A DNA stretch of 32,538 bases from Fidelibacterota bacterium (GTDB lineage: Bacteria; Fidelibacterota; Marinisomatia; Marinisomatales; TCS55): positions 1 to 32,538 of the forward strand of contig JAPYOT010000015.1 in NCBI GenBank assembly GCA_029938045.1, given 5' to 3'. Under the pieces are notes generated by a model. That model was not told where the DNA came from. It saw only the letters and a program-made list of their open reading frames with translations, and did not search any database. Of the stretch, positions 16,873 to 24,965 are shown piece after piece. The first letter of the stretch is position 1. The number at the start of each line of letters is the position of its first letter. Position numbers and translations under genes: made by a program.

Positions 16873-18573
16873 TCAATCTCTCCAATCGAGTTTCTTCAAT
16901 CCACCTCTTTCTTTCTTTTGCTTTTTTACCATCATTTCAACATCTTTTAATAACTGTTTTGCATCATAAATAATGCCATCTTTAATGGTATAGAGTATAC
17001 CTCCAACCAGTTCAGCTTCTGCTGTTTTATTGTTTAATCGAACGACACCCGTCCCATAAAGAACCTTGATATTTTCAATAGGATTCTCATCTATAATAAC
17101 CAAATCTGCTAGTAATCCGGGTCGTATAATGCCAAATTGAATATCTTCTCCTTTCGGTTCAAAAATTGCTTCCGCACCATGCTTTGTGGCGCCCCGAAAA
17201 ACCTCAAGCGGGTGGAATCCTGCTTCTTGCAAAAGTTCCATTTCTTCCACAGTAGAAAACCCAAATAGGTTATACGTGTATCCCGCATCTGAACTCACTG
17301 TCACTCTTCCACCTGCATTTTTATAATCATTCAAAAAAGACATCCATACCCGGTAAAAGTTTTTCCAGGCTACTTCATCTGCCGTAGTCCAATCGAAATA
17401 ATAAGCCCCATGGTTATACCTGCTCGGTATATAATAATTCCAAAGTGACGGCAGCGTATATTTTTCATGCCATACGGCAGTTTGGGCACGCATCACATCC
17501 CGTGTAGCGACATATGCCGTCATGGTTGGATCAATAATAAAATTATATTCCAGTAATTCATCAATAAGGGCTTTCCATTCCGGAGATCCTCTTTCGTGAA
17601 TCAAATTCCACTGTCTGGCCACTTGCCCAAAACGATGCTGTTCATTATTATAATTCATATCGTAAGGCCAGGGTTGTACATCATTTTTTTTATACAGCGC
17701 TTCAAAAAGACCATAAAAATGGGTCTGATTTTTCAAGCCTAAGCGGGCTGCATCAATTAAATTCATATCAGCAACCCCTGTCTGCGCTAGGTGGGCCACG
17801 GAACCCATTTTATTGGCATTAGCCTCTTCCAAAAGCGCTTTCATAATCTGAGGTCTCGGAGATGTTAGCTTTAACCCATCAATTCCTTTTTTCTTTGCGT
17901 ACCTTACCCATTTCTTGGCTGTTTCAGGATCATGAATAGGCCCGCCTTTCCAGTCTGCTCCATTCCCAGGGCGGTCATAAACATAAATCCGTGGCGCAAC
18001 AATTTCATTCTTTGCACTTCTTTCCTTTTCATTAAGCGCCCATTCCGTTGGTCCAAGTGCAACCCCTCTTACAGTGGTAATACCATGAGCCATCCATAAT
18101 TTATATGTATACTCTGCATCAGGGGCTTTAAACTGGTTTCCGCTATGAATATGAAGATCTACAAAACCAGGCAATATATACATCCCCGTAGCATCAATTT
18201 CATAATCGCCTTTTTTGGGCCGTTTTGATTCGTTAATGGGAATACCCGGATAACCTACATTTTGCACCTTGACAATCTTATTATTTTCAATAACAATATC
18301 CATCGGACCCCGCGGTGGACCACCGGTACCATCGATTACAGTCCCACCTCGAATGACTAACCTTTTATAAGGTCCCTTACCTTCATTTTTTTTTCTATCC
18401 GGCGCTGCATTCGGTCCTTGTGAACTCAGCCTTGCTACTTCTAAAATCTCTTTTTTCTTCTGGTTGCTCAGTTGTTGACCAGATGCTGATATAATAATCG
18501 ACAGCAAAATCATTGCATATTTTCTCATATGAAAAAATGCTTTTTCGATTTTATCATTTTTTGATTTATTCAT
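16873..18573 (-). CDS. Exported metal-dependent amidohydrolase
   Basis: This 566-aa protein has all the landmarks of the amidohydrolase superfamily: the N-terminal beta-sandwich start (RLVIRGGTVIDGTGG, residues 71-85), LPGFVDLHIHSG with His141 and His143, Lys235 in DGLKLTS (likely carboxylated), His261 in VAHLAQTG, His285 in THFYGLFEA, and Asp429 in VSSDAGYTYN. It is therefore a probable binuclear hydrolase of C-N bonds; the substrate is not readable. An AGAGG ribosome site 8 nt before the ATG at 18573 supports this start. It puts 15 charged residues before the signal peptide (MRKYAMILLSIIISASG, from residue 16). It lies 32 nt after the Asp-box propeller gene and is probably co-transcribed with it. 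Confidence 0.92.
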   Translation of the reverse strand: MNKSKNDKIEKAFFHMRKYAMILLSIIISASGQQLSNQKKKEILEVARLSSQGPNAAPDRKKNEGKGPYKRLVIRGGTVIDGTGGPPRGPMDIVIENNKIVKVQNVGYPGIPINESKRPKKGDYEIDATGMYILPGFVDLHIHSGNQFKAPDAEYTYKLWMAHGITTVRGVALGPTEWALNEKERSAKNEIVAPRIYVYDRPGNGADWKGGPIHDPETAKKWVRYAKKKGIDGLKLTSPRPQIMKALLEEANANKMGSVAHLAQTGVADMNLIDAARLGLKNQTHFYGLFEALYKKNDVQPWPYDMNYNNEQHRFGQVARQWNLIHERGSPEWKALIDELLEYNFIIDPTMTAYVATRDVMRAQTAVWHEKYTLPSLWNYYIPSRYNHGAYYFDWTTADEVAWKNFYRVWMSFLNDYKNAGGRVTVSSDAGYTYNLFGFSTVEEMELLQEAGFHPLEVFRGATKHGAEAIFEPKGEDIQFGIIRPGLLADLVIIDENPIENIKVLYGTGVVRLNNKTAEAELVGGILYTIKDGIIYDAKQLLKDVEMMVKKQKKERGGLKKLDWRD

Positions 18574-18605
18574 TTTTTATACCTCTATTATTTGAAAGTT
18601 TTTCA

Positions 18606-21233
18606 TTAATAATATTTTTTTACCGTGAAATTTTTCTGCATTGTTTTTATCTTTGTTTCCAGCTGCAATCTATACATGCCTGGCTTAATGTACTTTTCAT
18701 AATGTCTAAAATAAGGGAGATCACTGTTTTGCGTTTCTATTACCAGATCCCATCGCAGCTGGTTCAAGCCCTTACTGGCCATAAAATCCATTTTCCAAAT
18801 GGTATTTTTTTTGTTTTGATCTATAATTGAAATATTGACTTTTCCTTTTTGTGGTATCCAGAAACTAATAGGCAATTTGGTAATTGTTGTTTGATCCATA
18901 TCTCCACTGGTGTCCATCTGTTTGGGATATTGGGCATGAGGAATATCAAACAAATGATATCTATTTTTTTCATTGGTGTTTAATTGAAAGGCCTGATGGA
19001 TTGGGTTGAGACTTAAATAATAGATCCCCCTGCCATGCGTACCTGCCACCAATTCATTTTCCCTTTTTTGTATGGCTAAATCGGCAACGCTGACAGCAGG
19101 CATGTTATTGCCCAAAAGATTCCAAGACTTGCCGCGATTGACCGATATGTACACGCCTCTATAACATCCAGCGTATAAAATATTTTCATAAACAGGATCT
19201 TCTTGGATTACATTCGCTGGATCGTTCGGCAAATCTGCTGTGATCGAATTCCATGTCTTGCCATAATTCTCTGATACAAACATATAATTATTTAAATCGT
19301 CATAATTGATACCTGTCATTGCCAGATAAACCCGGGACTTCTTGAAGTTGGATGGCTGGATACTGCGAATATATGCATTGGGTAATCCGCCAGAAAACTC
19401 TTCCCAGGACTTTCCATCATTTTTGCTGGTCCAAAAAGCACCATGATCTGTACCAACATACAATAATCCCGGCAGCAGCGTTGATTCAGCTATAGCTCCT
19501 GCTGCCCATGAATTTTTTTCAGGTTTTGATGATTTTGCAATATTGCCGCTGATTATTTGCCAACTGTCCCCGCGATCACTGGATTTGATCACATGGTTTG
19601 CACCGTGGTATAATGTTTTTGAATCGTGGGGAGAAATGAAATAAGGAGATACAAAATTGTACCTTAGATTATTTTCTTTGGATGTTTTTTTACGGCTGGG
19701 ACCAATTGTAATGGATGTATCTGTCGCCATATCTTTTCGCAGTCCGTCACCATGCTGGCGACTGAAATAAACCGTATTGGGATCCTCTGGATCGACTTGG
19801 GTCACGCAACCATCCCCACCACTCCAAGGATCAATCCATAGATATTTCCATGGATCATGTTTATGCGGATTCCATTCCTTCGCTGGCCCATAGACTGTAG
19901 CGTTATCCTGAACACCGCCATAAATATTGTAAGGCTGTTGATCATCCAAAGTGATATCATAGAATTCGCCTGTGGGGATATTATTAAGGTGCAGCCAGTT
20001 TTCTCCCTTATCATAGCTGACATATAAACCACCGTCATTACCCAATGCTAAATGATTTGGATTCAAAGGATTGATCCATAATTCACAATGGTCCAAATGA
20101 AGAGTTTGAGCGGGGCTGGGCTGCAGATGCTGAATATTGCCTCCAACAGTACTAAATGTTTTTCCCCCATCTTTGCTATGCGCCATGCGTACGCCAAGCG
20201 AGTAAATCTCATCATCATTTTTAGGGTTCACATAAATATCTGCAAAATACCACCCGATGTTATTCCCGGGAAAAATACGCAGCGTATCATTATGAGATCT
20301 TTCCCATGTAACGCCCCCGTTCATTGATTGATAAACCTCAGCTGAATTTCCTTGAGTCTCATTTCTATTATCTATTAACGCATAAACTTTTTGTGCATTC
20401 TGGTACGATACAGCTAGACCAATTCGCCCAATTTTTGGTTTATCCGGTAAACCATTTTTTGATCTTTTCCAACTTGATCCACCATCAGAACTGTAATAAA
20501 TACCGCTATTAGGGCCATACACACTTTCCGCAATATTTGTATTATCATTGTTCTCCCACATGGAAGCATAAATTATATTGGGATTAGAGTGGGCGATTAC
20601 TATATCGTTGGCCCGCGTATCTTCATTGACATACAAAACGCGCTCCCAATCTTTACCGCCATTGGTGGTGCGATAAATTCCTTTGGAAGTGCTTTCAGAC
20701 CAAAATTTTCCCATGGCAGCCACAAATACAATATCCGGATTGAGTGGATGCACTGCTATTTCACTAATATGCCATGTTTCTTCTAAGCCTAAATGTACCC
20801 AGGTCTCCCCGCCGTCATCTGAGCGGTAAACACCGGTACCCGGCATAGTAAAATTTCTGTTTTTTCGCAGGCTCTCGCCAGTACCCAAATACAGGATATC
20901 AGAATTGGAAGGGGCTATTGCAATATCACCTATCCCCAATGTCGGCTGATTTTCAAAAATAGGTTTCCAATCCAACCCATTATTCGTAGTCTTCCACAAA
21001 TTGCCTGAACCAAAAGCAACATACATGGTTCCCGGTTGATTCGGATCGCCCTGCAAGGCTTCTACGCGCGCGGAATTAATGACCGGTCCCGCTGAAATCC
21101 ATTTTACTTGAAAAGGCGTGTTCTCTTTCGCTTCTTTATAATCTTCAAATGAGGAAAACAGCGGAATTTCTGATTCTTGTCCAGTAAGGAAATTGCTCAA
21201 GAATAATACTGCTAATGGCCAAAGATATTTCAT
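18606..21233 (-). CDS. Secreted VPS10/sortilin-like Asp-box beta-propeller protein
   Basis: This 875-aa protein has a signal peptide (MKYLWPLAVLFLSNFLTGQ). At least ten Asp-box (BNR) turns are visible through the chain, such as SDDGGETW, TTNGGKDW, SSDGGSSW, SMNGGVTW, SKDGGKTF, SYDKGENW, SSDRGDSW, SKNDGKSW, SENYGKTW and SVNRGKSW. This points to a large, possibly double, propeller like the VPS10 domain. The last ~130 residues form a beta-rich module that is not an obvious type 9 sorting domain. Homologues are often labelled glycosyl hydrolase on propeller similarity alone, and no sialidase active-site set is visible. It is probably a periplasmic or surface binding or scaffold protein working with the downstream amidohydrolase. 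Confidence 0.85.
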   Translation of the reverse strand: MKYLWPLAVLFLSNFLTGQESEIPLFSSFEDYKEAKENTPFQVKWISAGPVINSARVEALQGDPNQPGTMYVAFGSGNLWKTTNNGLDWKPIFENQPTLGIGDIAIAPSNSDILYLGTGESLRKNRNFTMPGTGVYRSDDGGETWVHLGLEETWHISEIAVHPLNPDIVFVAAMGKFWSESTSKGIYRTTNGGKDWERVLYVNEDTRANDIVIAHSNPNIIYASMWENNDNTNIAESVYGPNSGIYYSSDGGSSWKRSKNGLPDKPKIGRIGLAVSYQNAQKVYALIDNRNETQGNSAEVYQSMNGGVTWERSHNDTLRIFPGNNIGWYFADIYVNPKNDDEIYSLGVRMAHSKDGGKTFSTVGGNIQHLQPSPAQTLHLDHCELWINPLNPNHLALGNDGGLYVSYDKGENWLHLNNIPTGEFYDITLDDQQPYNIYGGVQDNATVYGPAKEWNPHKHDPWKYLWIDPWSGGDGCVTQVDPEDPNTVYFSRQHGDGLRKDMATDTSITIGPSRKKTSKENNLRYNFVSPYFISPHDSKTLYHGANHVIKSSDRGDSWQIISGNIAKSSKPEKNSWAAGAIAESTLLPGLLYVGTDHGAFWTSKNDGKSWEEFSGGLPNAYIRSIQPSNFKKSRVYLAMTGINYDDLNNYMFVSENYGKTWNSITADLPNDPANVIQEDPVYENILYAGCYRGVYISVNRGKSWNLLGNNMPAVSVADLAIQKRENELVAGTHGRGIYYLSLNPIHQAFQLNTNEKNRYHLFDIPHAQYPKQMDTSGDMDQTTITKLPISFWIPQKGKVNISIIDQNKKNTIWKMDFMASKGLNQLRWDLVIETQNSDLPYFRHYEKYIKPGMYRLQLETKIKTMQKNFTVKKYY

Positions 21234-21301
21234 ATGCTCAATAAAAAATAATTAACTAACAATAGCTCGGTATACATCATCTCTAAAGCTTAAAGAGGAT
21301 T

Positions 21302-21321
21302 GCTGACAATAGTATGTCAGC
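21302..21321. other. Inverted repeat upstream of the Asp-box propeller gene
   Basis: GCTGACA (21302-21308) and TGTCAGC (21315-21321) form a perfect 7-bp stem around a 6-nt AT-rich loop, midway in the 150-nt gap between the TPR gene stop (21384) and the propeller gene start (21233). There is no T run for intrinsic termination. The symmetry and position 69 nt ahead of the start fit an operator or the end hairpin of the TPR transcript. The rest of the gap is AT-rich with no recognised element. Confidence 0.38.
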
Positions 21322-21383
21322 TGATTATATGGTTGTAAATAAAAATAGAGAAACCAATCATGGAAGGATTAAGAAAGGATTTG

Positions 21384-23213
21384 CTACCCCGAAATCTTCC
21401 CAGCTAAGAGCAACCATCCTCGTGCATCATTGCTGGTGGGGTCTAAGTCCATGGATCGCCCCCATGCGGCTTTGGCCATTGCAGATTCTTTCATTTTCCA
21501 ATAAGTTATGCCGAGCCCCAAATAGGTTTCGGAATCGGAGGGTTTAAGTTCAATGGCTTCCTGGTAAGCCGCTAAAGATTCCCTGAACATTCCTTTATCA
21601 CGATAAAAACCACCTAACGTTCGCATGGAACCGGGAAGCCATTGCCCTGAATTTTTATTGACACTTAAGGCTTTGCGAAAGGCAGTTTGACCCAGACTTG
21701 ATTCACCGATACGATTATATTCTACTGCTAATATATAATAGGCTTGAGGCAAAAGAGATCGGACCTCTTGATTATGGGGATCATAATGGAGTAAATCTTC
21801 CCAAGAAGAGGCGGCTCTTCCCCATTCACTCCCTATAAAATAACTGTGTCCCTGTTTAAACCGTGATGCCGTATCTGCAGGATCCAGTCTTATCGCATCG
21901 CCATAAGTCAGGGCTGCATATATATGTTTTCCCTGTCCAGAATATAAATCTCCCAAAGCCACATAAGATTCATGGTGTGTTGGATCTTTTTTAATGGCTT
22001 CTTGATAACTGGCTTTTGCTTTAGCTGGATCTCCCAACCCTTCAAATGCTCTTCCCTTTAAATAAATAAATCCACTTTGTCTAGGAAATAATTCCTGGCC
22101 ACCCTGCGCCAGTTTGGCCGCATATTCAAAATTGCGATCGTCTAAGTTTTTTCGAATGGTTTGTATTCGCTGGGCCGGTCCGCTGGGATCCCGTTCGGAT
22201 GACTTGGCTAAAATATCATCGGATAAATTTCTATTTTCTTTCGTACCAAACAAAGTAGCCATGGCTTCGATTGTTGACCGATGGTTGGGTTGTACATCCA
22301 TAGCTTCATCAAAAGAATGCCGTGCTTTTGTCATTTGCCCAAAACGAGAGAAAAACGAACCTAAGTGAAAATGGACATCCGCATTAAATGGATTCTGGGC
22401 TGCTAACTTTAAATATATTTCTTTCGCATCTTCAAATCGGCCGTTTCCTTCATAATTCCGTGCCAAATCCACTTGTTTACGGATATCATTCGGTTCGGTG
22501 CGGGCAGCATTTTCAAGATCGTTGGTTGAAGGAGCTCTTCTGGTTTCAATGCGTCTTACTTTCTTCTTATCCGTTTCATCGAGATAATGGGTGGCCCGGG
22601 CGAGATTACGGGAACTTAGCTCAAATGCTTCAGCAATATTATAAATGTCATTAGCATATTTTACAGGACTAATGGTTGGAATATCCGAAAGCCGGGGCAC
22701 TTTAGCTTTCGTGGCATTTCGGCTGGCAACTTGGTTTCCCCGTTTTTTCAGGATCGACTGAAGCTGTTGTACTTTTTTCTTATTGGAAGAAGAAGGGTTC
22801 AGTTTATAGGCTTTTTGATAATCCTTTAACGCAGCGGCATAATCTTTATTCTTCGCCTTGGAATTCCCTCTTTTTGCATAAGCGGTTGCCTGGGCAGCCT
22901 TTTTACTCGAAGGTTTTTTCTTACTGGATTTTTTCCCACCCTGTTTTTTCGCTAAAGAAGTGAGTTGTTGGACTTTCTTATTATAATTTTTTGACGGACT
23001 GAGCTTGTATGCTTTTTTATAATCAGAAAGGGCGCCGCGATAGTCCTTTTTCTTCGCTTTTGAATTACCTCGTTTCGCATATTTGGACGCTTGGGATGCT
23101 TTGGCTTTTTTTGATTGTGCCAGTACAATAGAGGAATTATTGGGGACAGGCAGAATCCCGACCAAAGCTATGGCCAGGATAAATCGGGTGGTCCAGATAT
23201 AAATCGATCGCAT
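21384..23213 (-). CDS. Exported TPR protein with duplicated Lys-rich N-terminal repeat
   Basis: This 609-aa protein has an N-terminal hydrophobic signal (residues 9-32, cleavage near VLAQ). A very basic region (residues 34-170) contains two copies of a 46-residue TPR-like unit, YAKRGNSKAKxKDYxxALxD and what follows. After a linker, classical TPRs cover about residues 235-609, for example DAKEIYLKLAAQNPFNADVH, KAKASYQEAIKKDPTHHESY, YAALTYGDAIRLDPADTAS, SLAAYQEAIELKPSDSETYL and AKAAWGRSMDLDPTSNDA. The basic N-terminal arm could bind peptidoglycan, LPS or nucleic acid; this is speculation. The protein probably scaffolds an envelope complex. It sits between the metal-related block and the propeller gene, with 48 nt to the upstream gene. 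Confidence 0.82.
   Translation of the reverse strand: MRSIYIWTTRFILAIALVGILPVPNNSSIVLAQSKKAKASQASKYAKRGNSKAKKKDYRGALSDYKKAYKLSPSKNYNKKVQQLTSLAKKQGGKKSSKKKPSSKKAAQATAYAKRGNSKAKNKDYAAALKDYQKAYKLNPSSSNKKKVQQLQSILKKRGNQVASRNATKAKVPRLSDIPTISPVKYANDIYNIAEAFELSSRNLARATHYLDETDKKKVRRIETRRAPSTNDLENAARTEPNDIRKQVDLARNYEGNGRFEDAKEIYLKLAAQNPFNADVHFHLGSFFSRFGQMTKARHSFDEAMDVQPNHRSTIEAMATLFGTKENRNLSDDILAKSSERDPSGPAQRIQTIRKNLDDRNFEYAAKLAQGGQELFPRQSGFIYLKGRAFEGLGDPAKAKASYQEAIKKDPTHHESYVALGDLYSGQGKHIYAALTYGDAIRLDPADTASRFKQGHSYFIGSEWGRAASSWEDLLHYDPHNQEVRSLLPQAYYILAVEYNRIGESSLGQTAFRKALSVNKNSGQWLPGSMRTLGGFYRDKGMFRESLAAYQEAIELKPSDSETYLGLGITYWKMKESAMAKAAWGRSMDLDPTSNDARGWLLLAGKISG
22743..23081 (-). repeat. Intragenic tandem duplication in the TPR gene
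   Basis: Residues 45-90 (22944-23081) and 112-157 (22743-22880) of the TPR protein align without gaps, sharing YAKRGNSKAK, KDY, AYKL and KKVQQL. The offset is 67 residues, or 201 nt. The DNA copies have drifted at third positions, so this is an old duplication held by selection on the protein, not a recent slip. Confidence 0.75.
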
Positions 23214-23261
23214 GATACGGAAACGAATTTACAACAGCCGAATGGTTATGAAAGGTCTATT

Positions 23262-24452
23262 TTAGCGGAAAGCTGAAAGAGAAACCCATTGGGTCATAAC
23301 GCGACCGTTTTCGCCCCCCTCAGTCCAGGCAAAGAAGAGTTGATCATCCACTATTTCCATCTGGGGATAACCGGAAACACGCCCCGGTTGAATTTCAGAA
23401 ACGATTCGCGGTGTTTGAACATTTCCAGATTTAGATACTATTGAAGTAACGATATCGGTTGTTTCTTCTGCCATTTCAATCCAACTGACCATGACTTCTG
23501 TTTGGCTAATCCATGTTAAATCTACCCGGCCAATTGGTTTAGATAAATCGACGCGAATAGGTGCAGAAAATGAGGCGCCGTCATTATGTGAAAATGCCAC
23601 ATTAACTGTGGGCGTTTCATTGGGTGAAGTATACCAGGCAATGGCCAAATCATTCCCATTAGCAGCCAGCATGGGGCCATTTACGGGGCAGCCGCCAATT
23701 AACCAATTGTCCTCATGAACGGGATAGGGTTCAAACCATTTACCATCCGCATAACGAATAATATTAATATCGCGGATTTCTTTTTCAGATCGGTCACGAT
23801 AGGCAATGATTAAACTATTTCCCGTTTGAATAGAACTGGTGGGACAACATTCACACACCCGGTTGTCCAGCATTGCTTCTGTACCCAATTGACCATCCAC
23901 CATGGTGGAATGATATAAGGCCATATCTCCCATAGAATGGGTCACAGGATCATAGGCGCCCATGTGGCGGCCATCCAGCCATACAAACCCCAGGGATGCA
24001 TCCTGCTGTTGGAAAAATGATAAAAATCCATGCTCCCCTTTTGGATCAATATCGCCATGAGGAATCACCGATTCAGACCATGATTTACCCCGATCTTTGG
24101 AATGGGATATTTGAACATTATAATCGTAAGGACCATTTCCGCTTTTTTGAAGCCAATGAGACACCAATTGATCCCCGCCCACTTCATAAATAGACGGAAA
24201 GTCGGCCCAGTTCACAAAGTAAGGATCCCCGGATGTAATGGTTTGGCCTTCTGTCCATGTTCCTTTCGAAAATTCAGACCATTGTAATGCCCATTGTACC
24301 GAATCAACCTTCTCAAACCAGGACATGAGGAGTCCACCATTTTCTGTAGCAGAAACACGGGGATACCGACTGCCATTCATTGTAGACGGAAGAGAGAATT
24401 CAGGGGTTGAACACCCAAGAAGAAATAGGGATAGAAGAATGTATTTTTTCAT
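23262..24452 (-). CDS. Asp-box/sialidase-like lipoprotein with a CxCC cysteine cluster
   Basis: This 396-aa protein has a lipoprotein signal peptide (LFLLGC, acylated Cys14). The mature part looks like a six-bladed propeller with Asp-box turns (SKDRGKSW near 118, HNDGASF). The unusual feature is a Cys cluster at VCECCPTS (Cys200, Cys202, Cys203) with a further Cys255 in GGCPVNGP. These are the only cysteines apart from the lipid-bearing one. They could bind a thiophilic metal or form disulphides. The usual sialidase arginine triad and nucleophile Tyr-Glu pair are not evident, so exo-alpha-sialidase annotation would rest on fold alone. It follows the HMA lipoprotein gene after 91 nt and may belong to the metal-handling block. 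Confidence 0.75.
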   Translation of the reverse strand: MKKYILLSLFLLGCSTPEFSLPSTMNGSRYPRVSATENGGLLMSWFEKVDSVQWALQWSEFSKGTWTEGQTITSGDPYFVNWADFPSIYEVGGDQLVSHWLQKSGNGPYDYNVQISHSKDRGKSWSESVIPHGDIDPKGEHGFLSFFQQQDASLGFVWLDGRHMGAYDPVTHSMGDMALYHSTMVDGQLGTEAMLDNRVCECCPTSSIQTGNSLIIAYRDRSEKEIRDINIIRYADGKWFEPYPVHEDNWLIGGCPVNGPMLAANGNDLAIAWYTSPNETPTVNVAFSHNDGASFSAPIRVDLSKPIGRVDLTWISQTEVMVSWIEMAEETTDIVTSIVSKSGNVQTPRIVSEIQPGRVSGYPQMEIVDDQLFFAWTEGGENGRVMTQWVSLSAFR

Positions 24453-24469
24453 TTTTTATCAATGTTTTC

Positions 24470-24497
24470 GTAGAGACGCATCGCTATACGTCTCTAC
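24470..24497. repeat. Perfect 9-bp inverted repeat, likely dispersed element
   Basis: GTAGAGACG (24470-24478) and CGTCTCTAC (24489-24497) form a perfect stem around a 10-nt loop (CATCGCTATA). Similar GTAGAGACG...CGTCTCTAC palindromes are widely iterated between genes in other bacteria, from general knowledge, so this may be a copy of a REP/MITE-like element. No T tract follows on either strand. A second, weaker hairpin (GGGGA...TCCCC) lies at 24515-24534. Both sit between the HMA lipoprotein gene and the Asp-box lipoprotein gene. Confidence 0.6.
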
Positions 24498-24543
24498 ATA
24501 TTTATTTTATCATTGGGGACCTTCAGGCATCCCCTATGTTTAA

Positions 24544-24873
24544 TTATTGACCTTCCGGCATTTTACAGCAGAGTTCCAAATTGGCATATGCATCGGGATC
24601 TGCCTTTTTATCATTGACACTATACCCTATAGATGTAATGGCTTTTTCTATGGCTGGGAAATCAATAAGCGATGCCTTATAGGTCACTTTTCCTGTTTTG
24701 GCTTTCAAGTCGATTTCAACTTTCTTTACGCCTTCAAGGTCAGCAACAGCTTCTTCCACGCCCATTGAACACATCATGCATTGCATGGAGTCTAATTTCA
24801 ATTCAGCCGTTTTGGTATCGCTGCTGCAGCTGATTAAAAAGCTCATCGCTATTATACTAATGATTGATTTCAT
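24544..24873 (-). CDS. Lipoprotein with a heavy-metal-associated (HMA) domain
   Basis: This 109-aa protein has a lipoprotein signal (FLISC, Cys16), so the HMA domain is outside the cytosol. Residues 25-90 form a typical ferredoxin-like HMA fold: the metal loop MQCMMCSMGVE (Cys32, Cys35, flanked by Met), VEEAVADLEGVKKVEIDLKA, KVTYKA, and AIEKAITSIGY. The tail adds another pair (Cys102-Cys103) and Met. HMA domains bind Cu+, Hg2+ or Zn2+ through the CxxC pair and pass the metal to partners. Here the likely role is periplasmic capture or delivery. An AGAGGA ribosome site lies 5 nt before the ATG. It follows the multicopper oxidase after 92 nt, which supports copper, without proving it. Confidence 0.9.
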   Translation of the reverse strand: MKSIISIIAMSFLISCSSDTKTAELKLDSMQCMMCSMGVEEAVADLEGVKKVEIDLKAKTGKVTYKASLIDFPAIEKAITSIGYSVNDKKADPDAYANLELCCKMPEGQ

Positions 24874-24965
24874 TGTATCCTCTTTTTCTGTTTATAGAGA
24901 TTAATTTTGCACAATTATTAGTACGGATATTAATCCCAGTTTTGTTTCTTTTAATATTGTTTTTT

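Noticed and set aside
23262-24452. Calling the Asp-box lipoprotein an active exo-alpha-sialidase
   Set aside because: Asp-box turns are present, but the arginine triad and catalytic Tyr/Glu were not identified; the fold alone does not give the activity.
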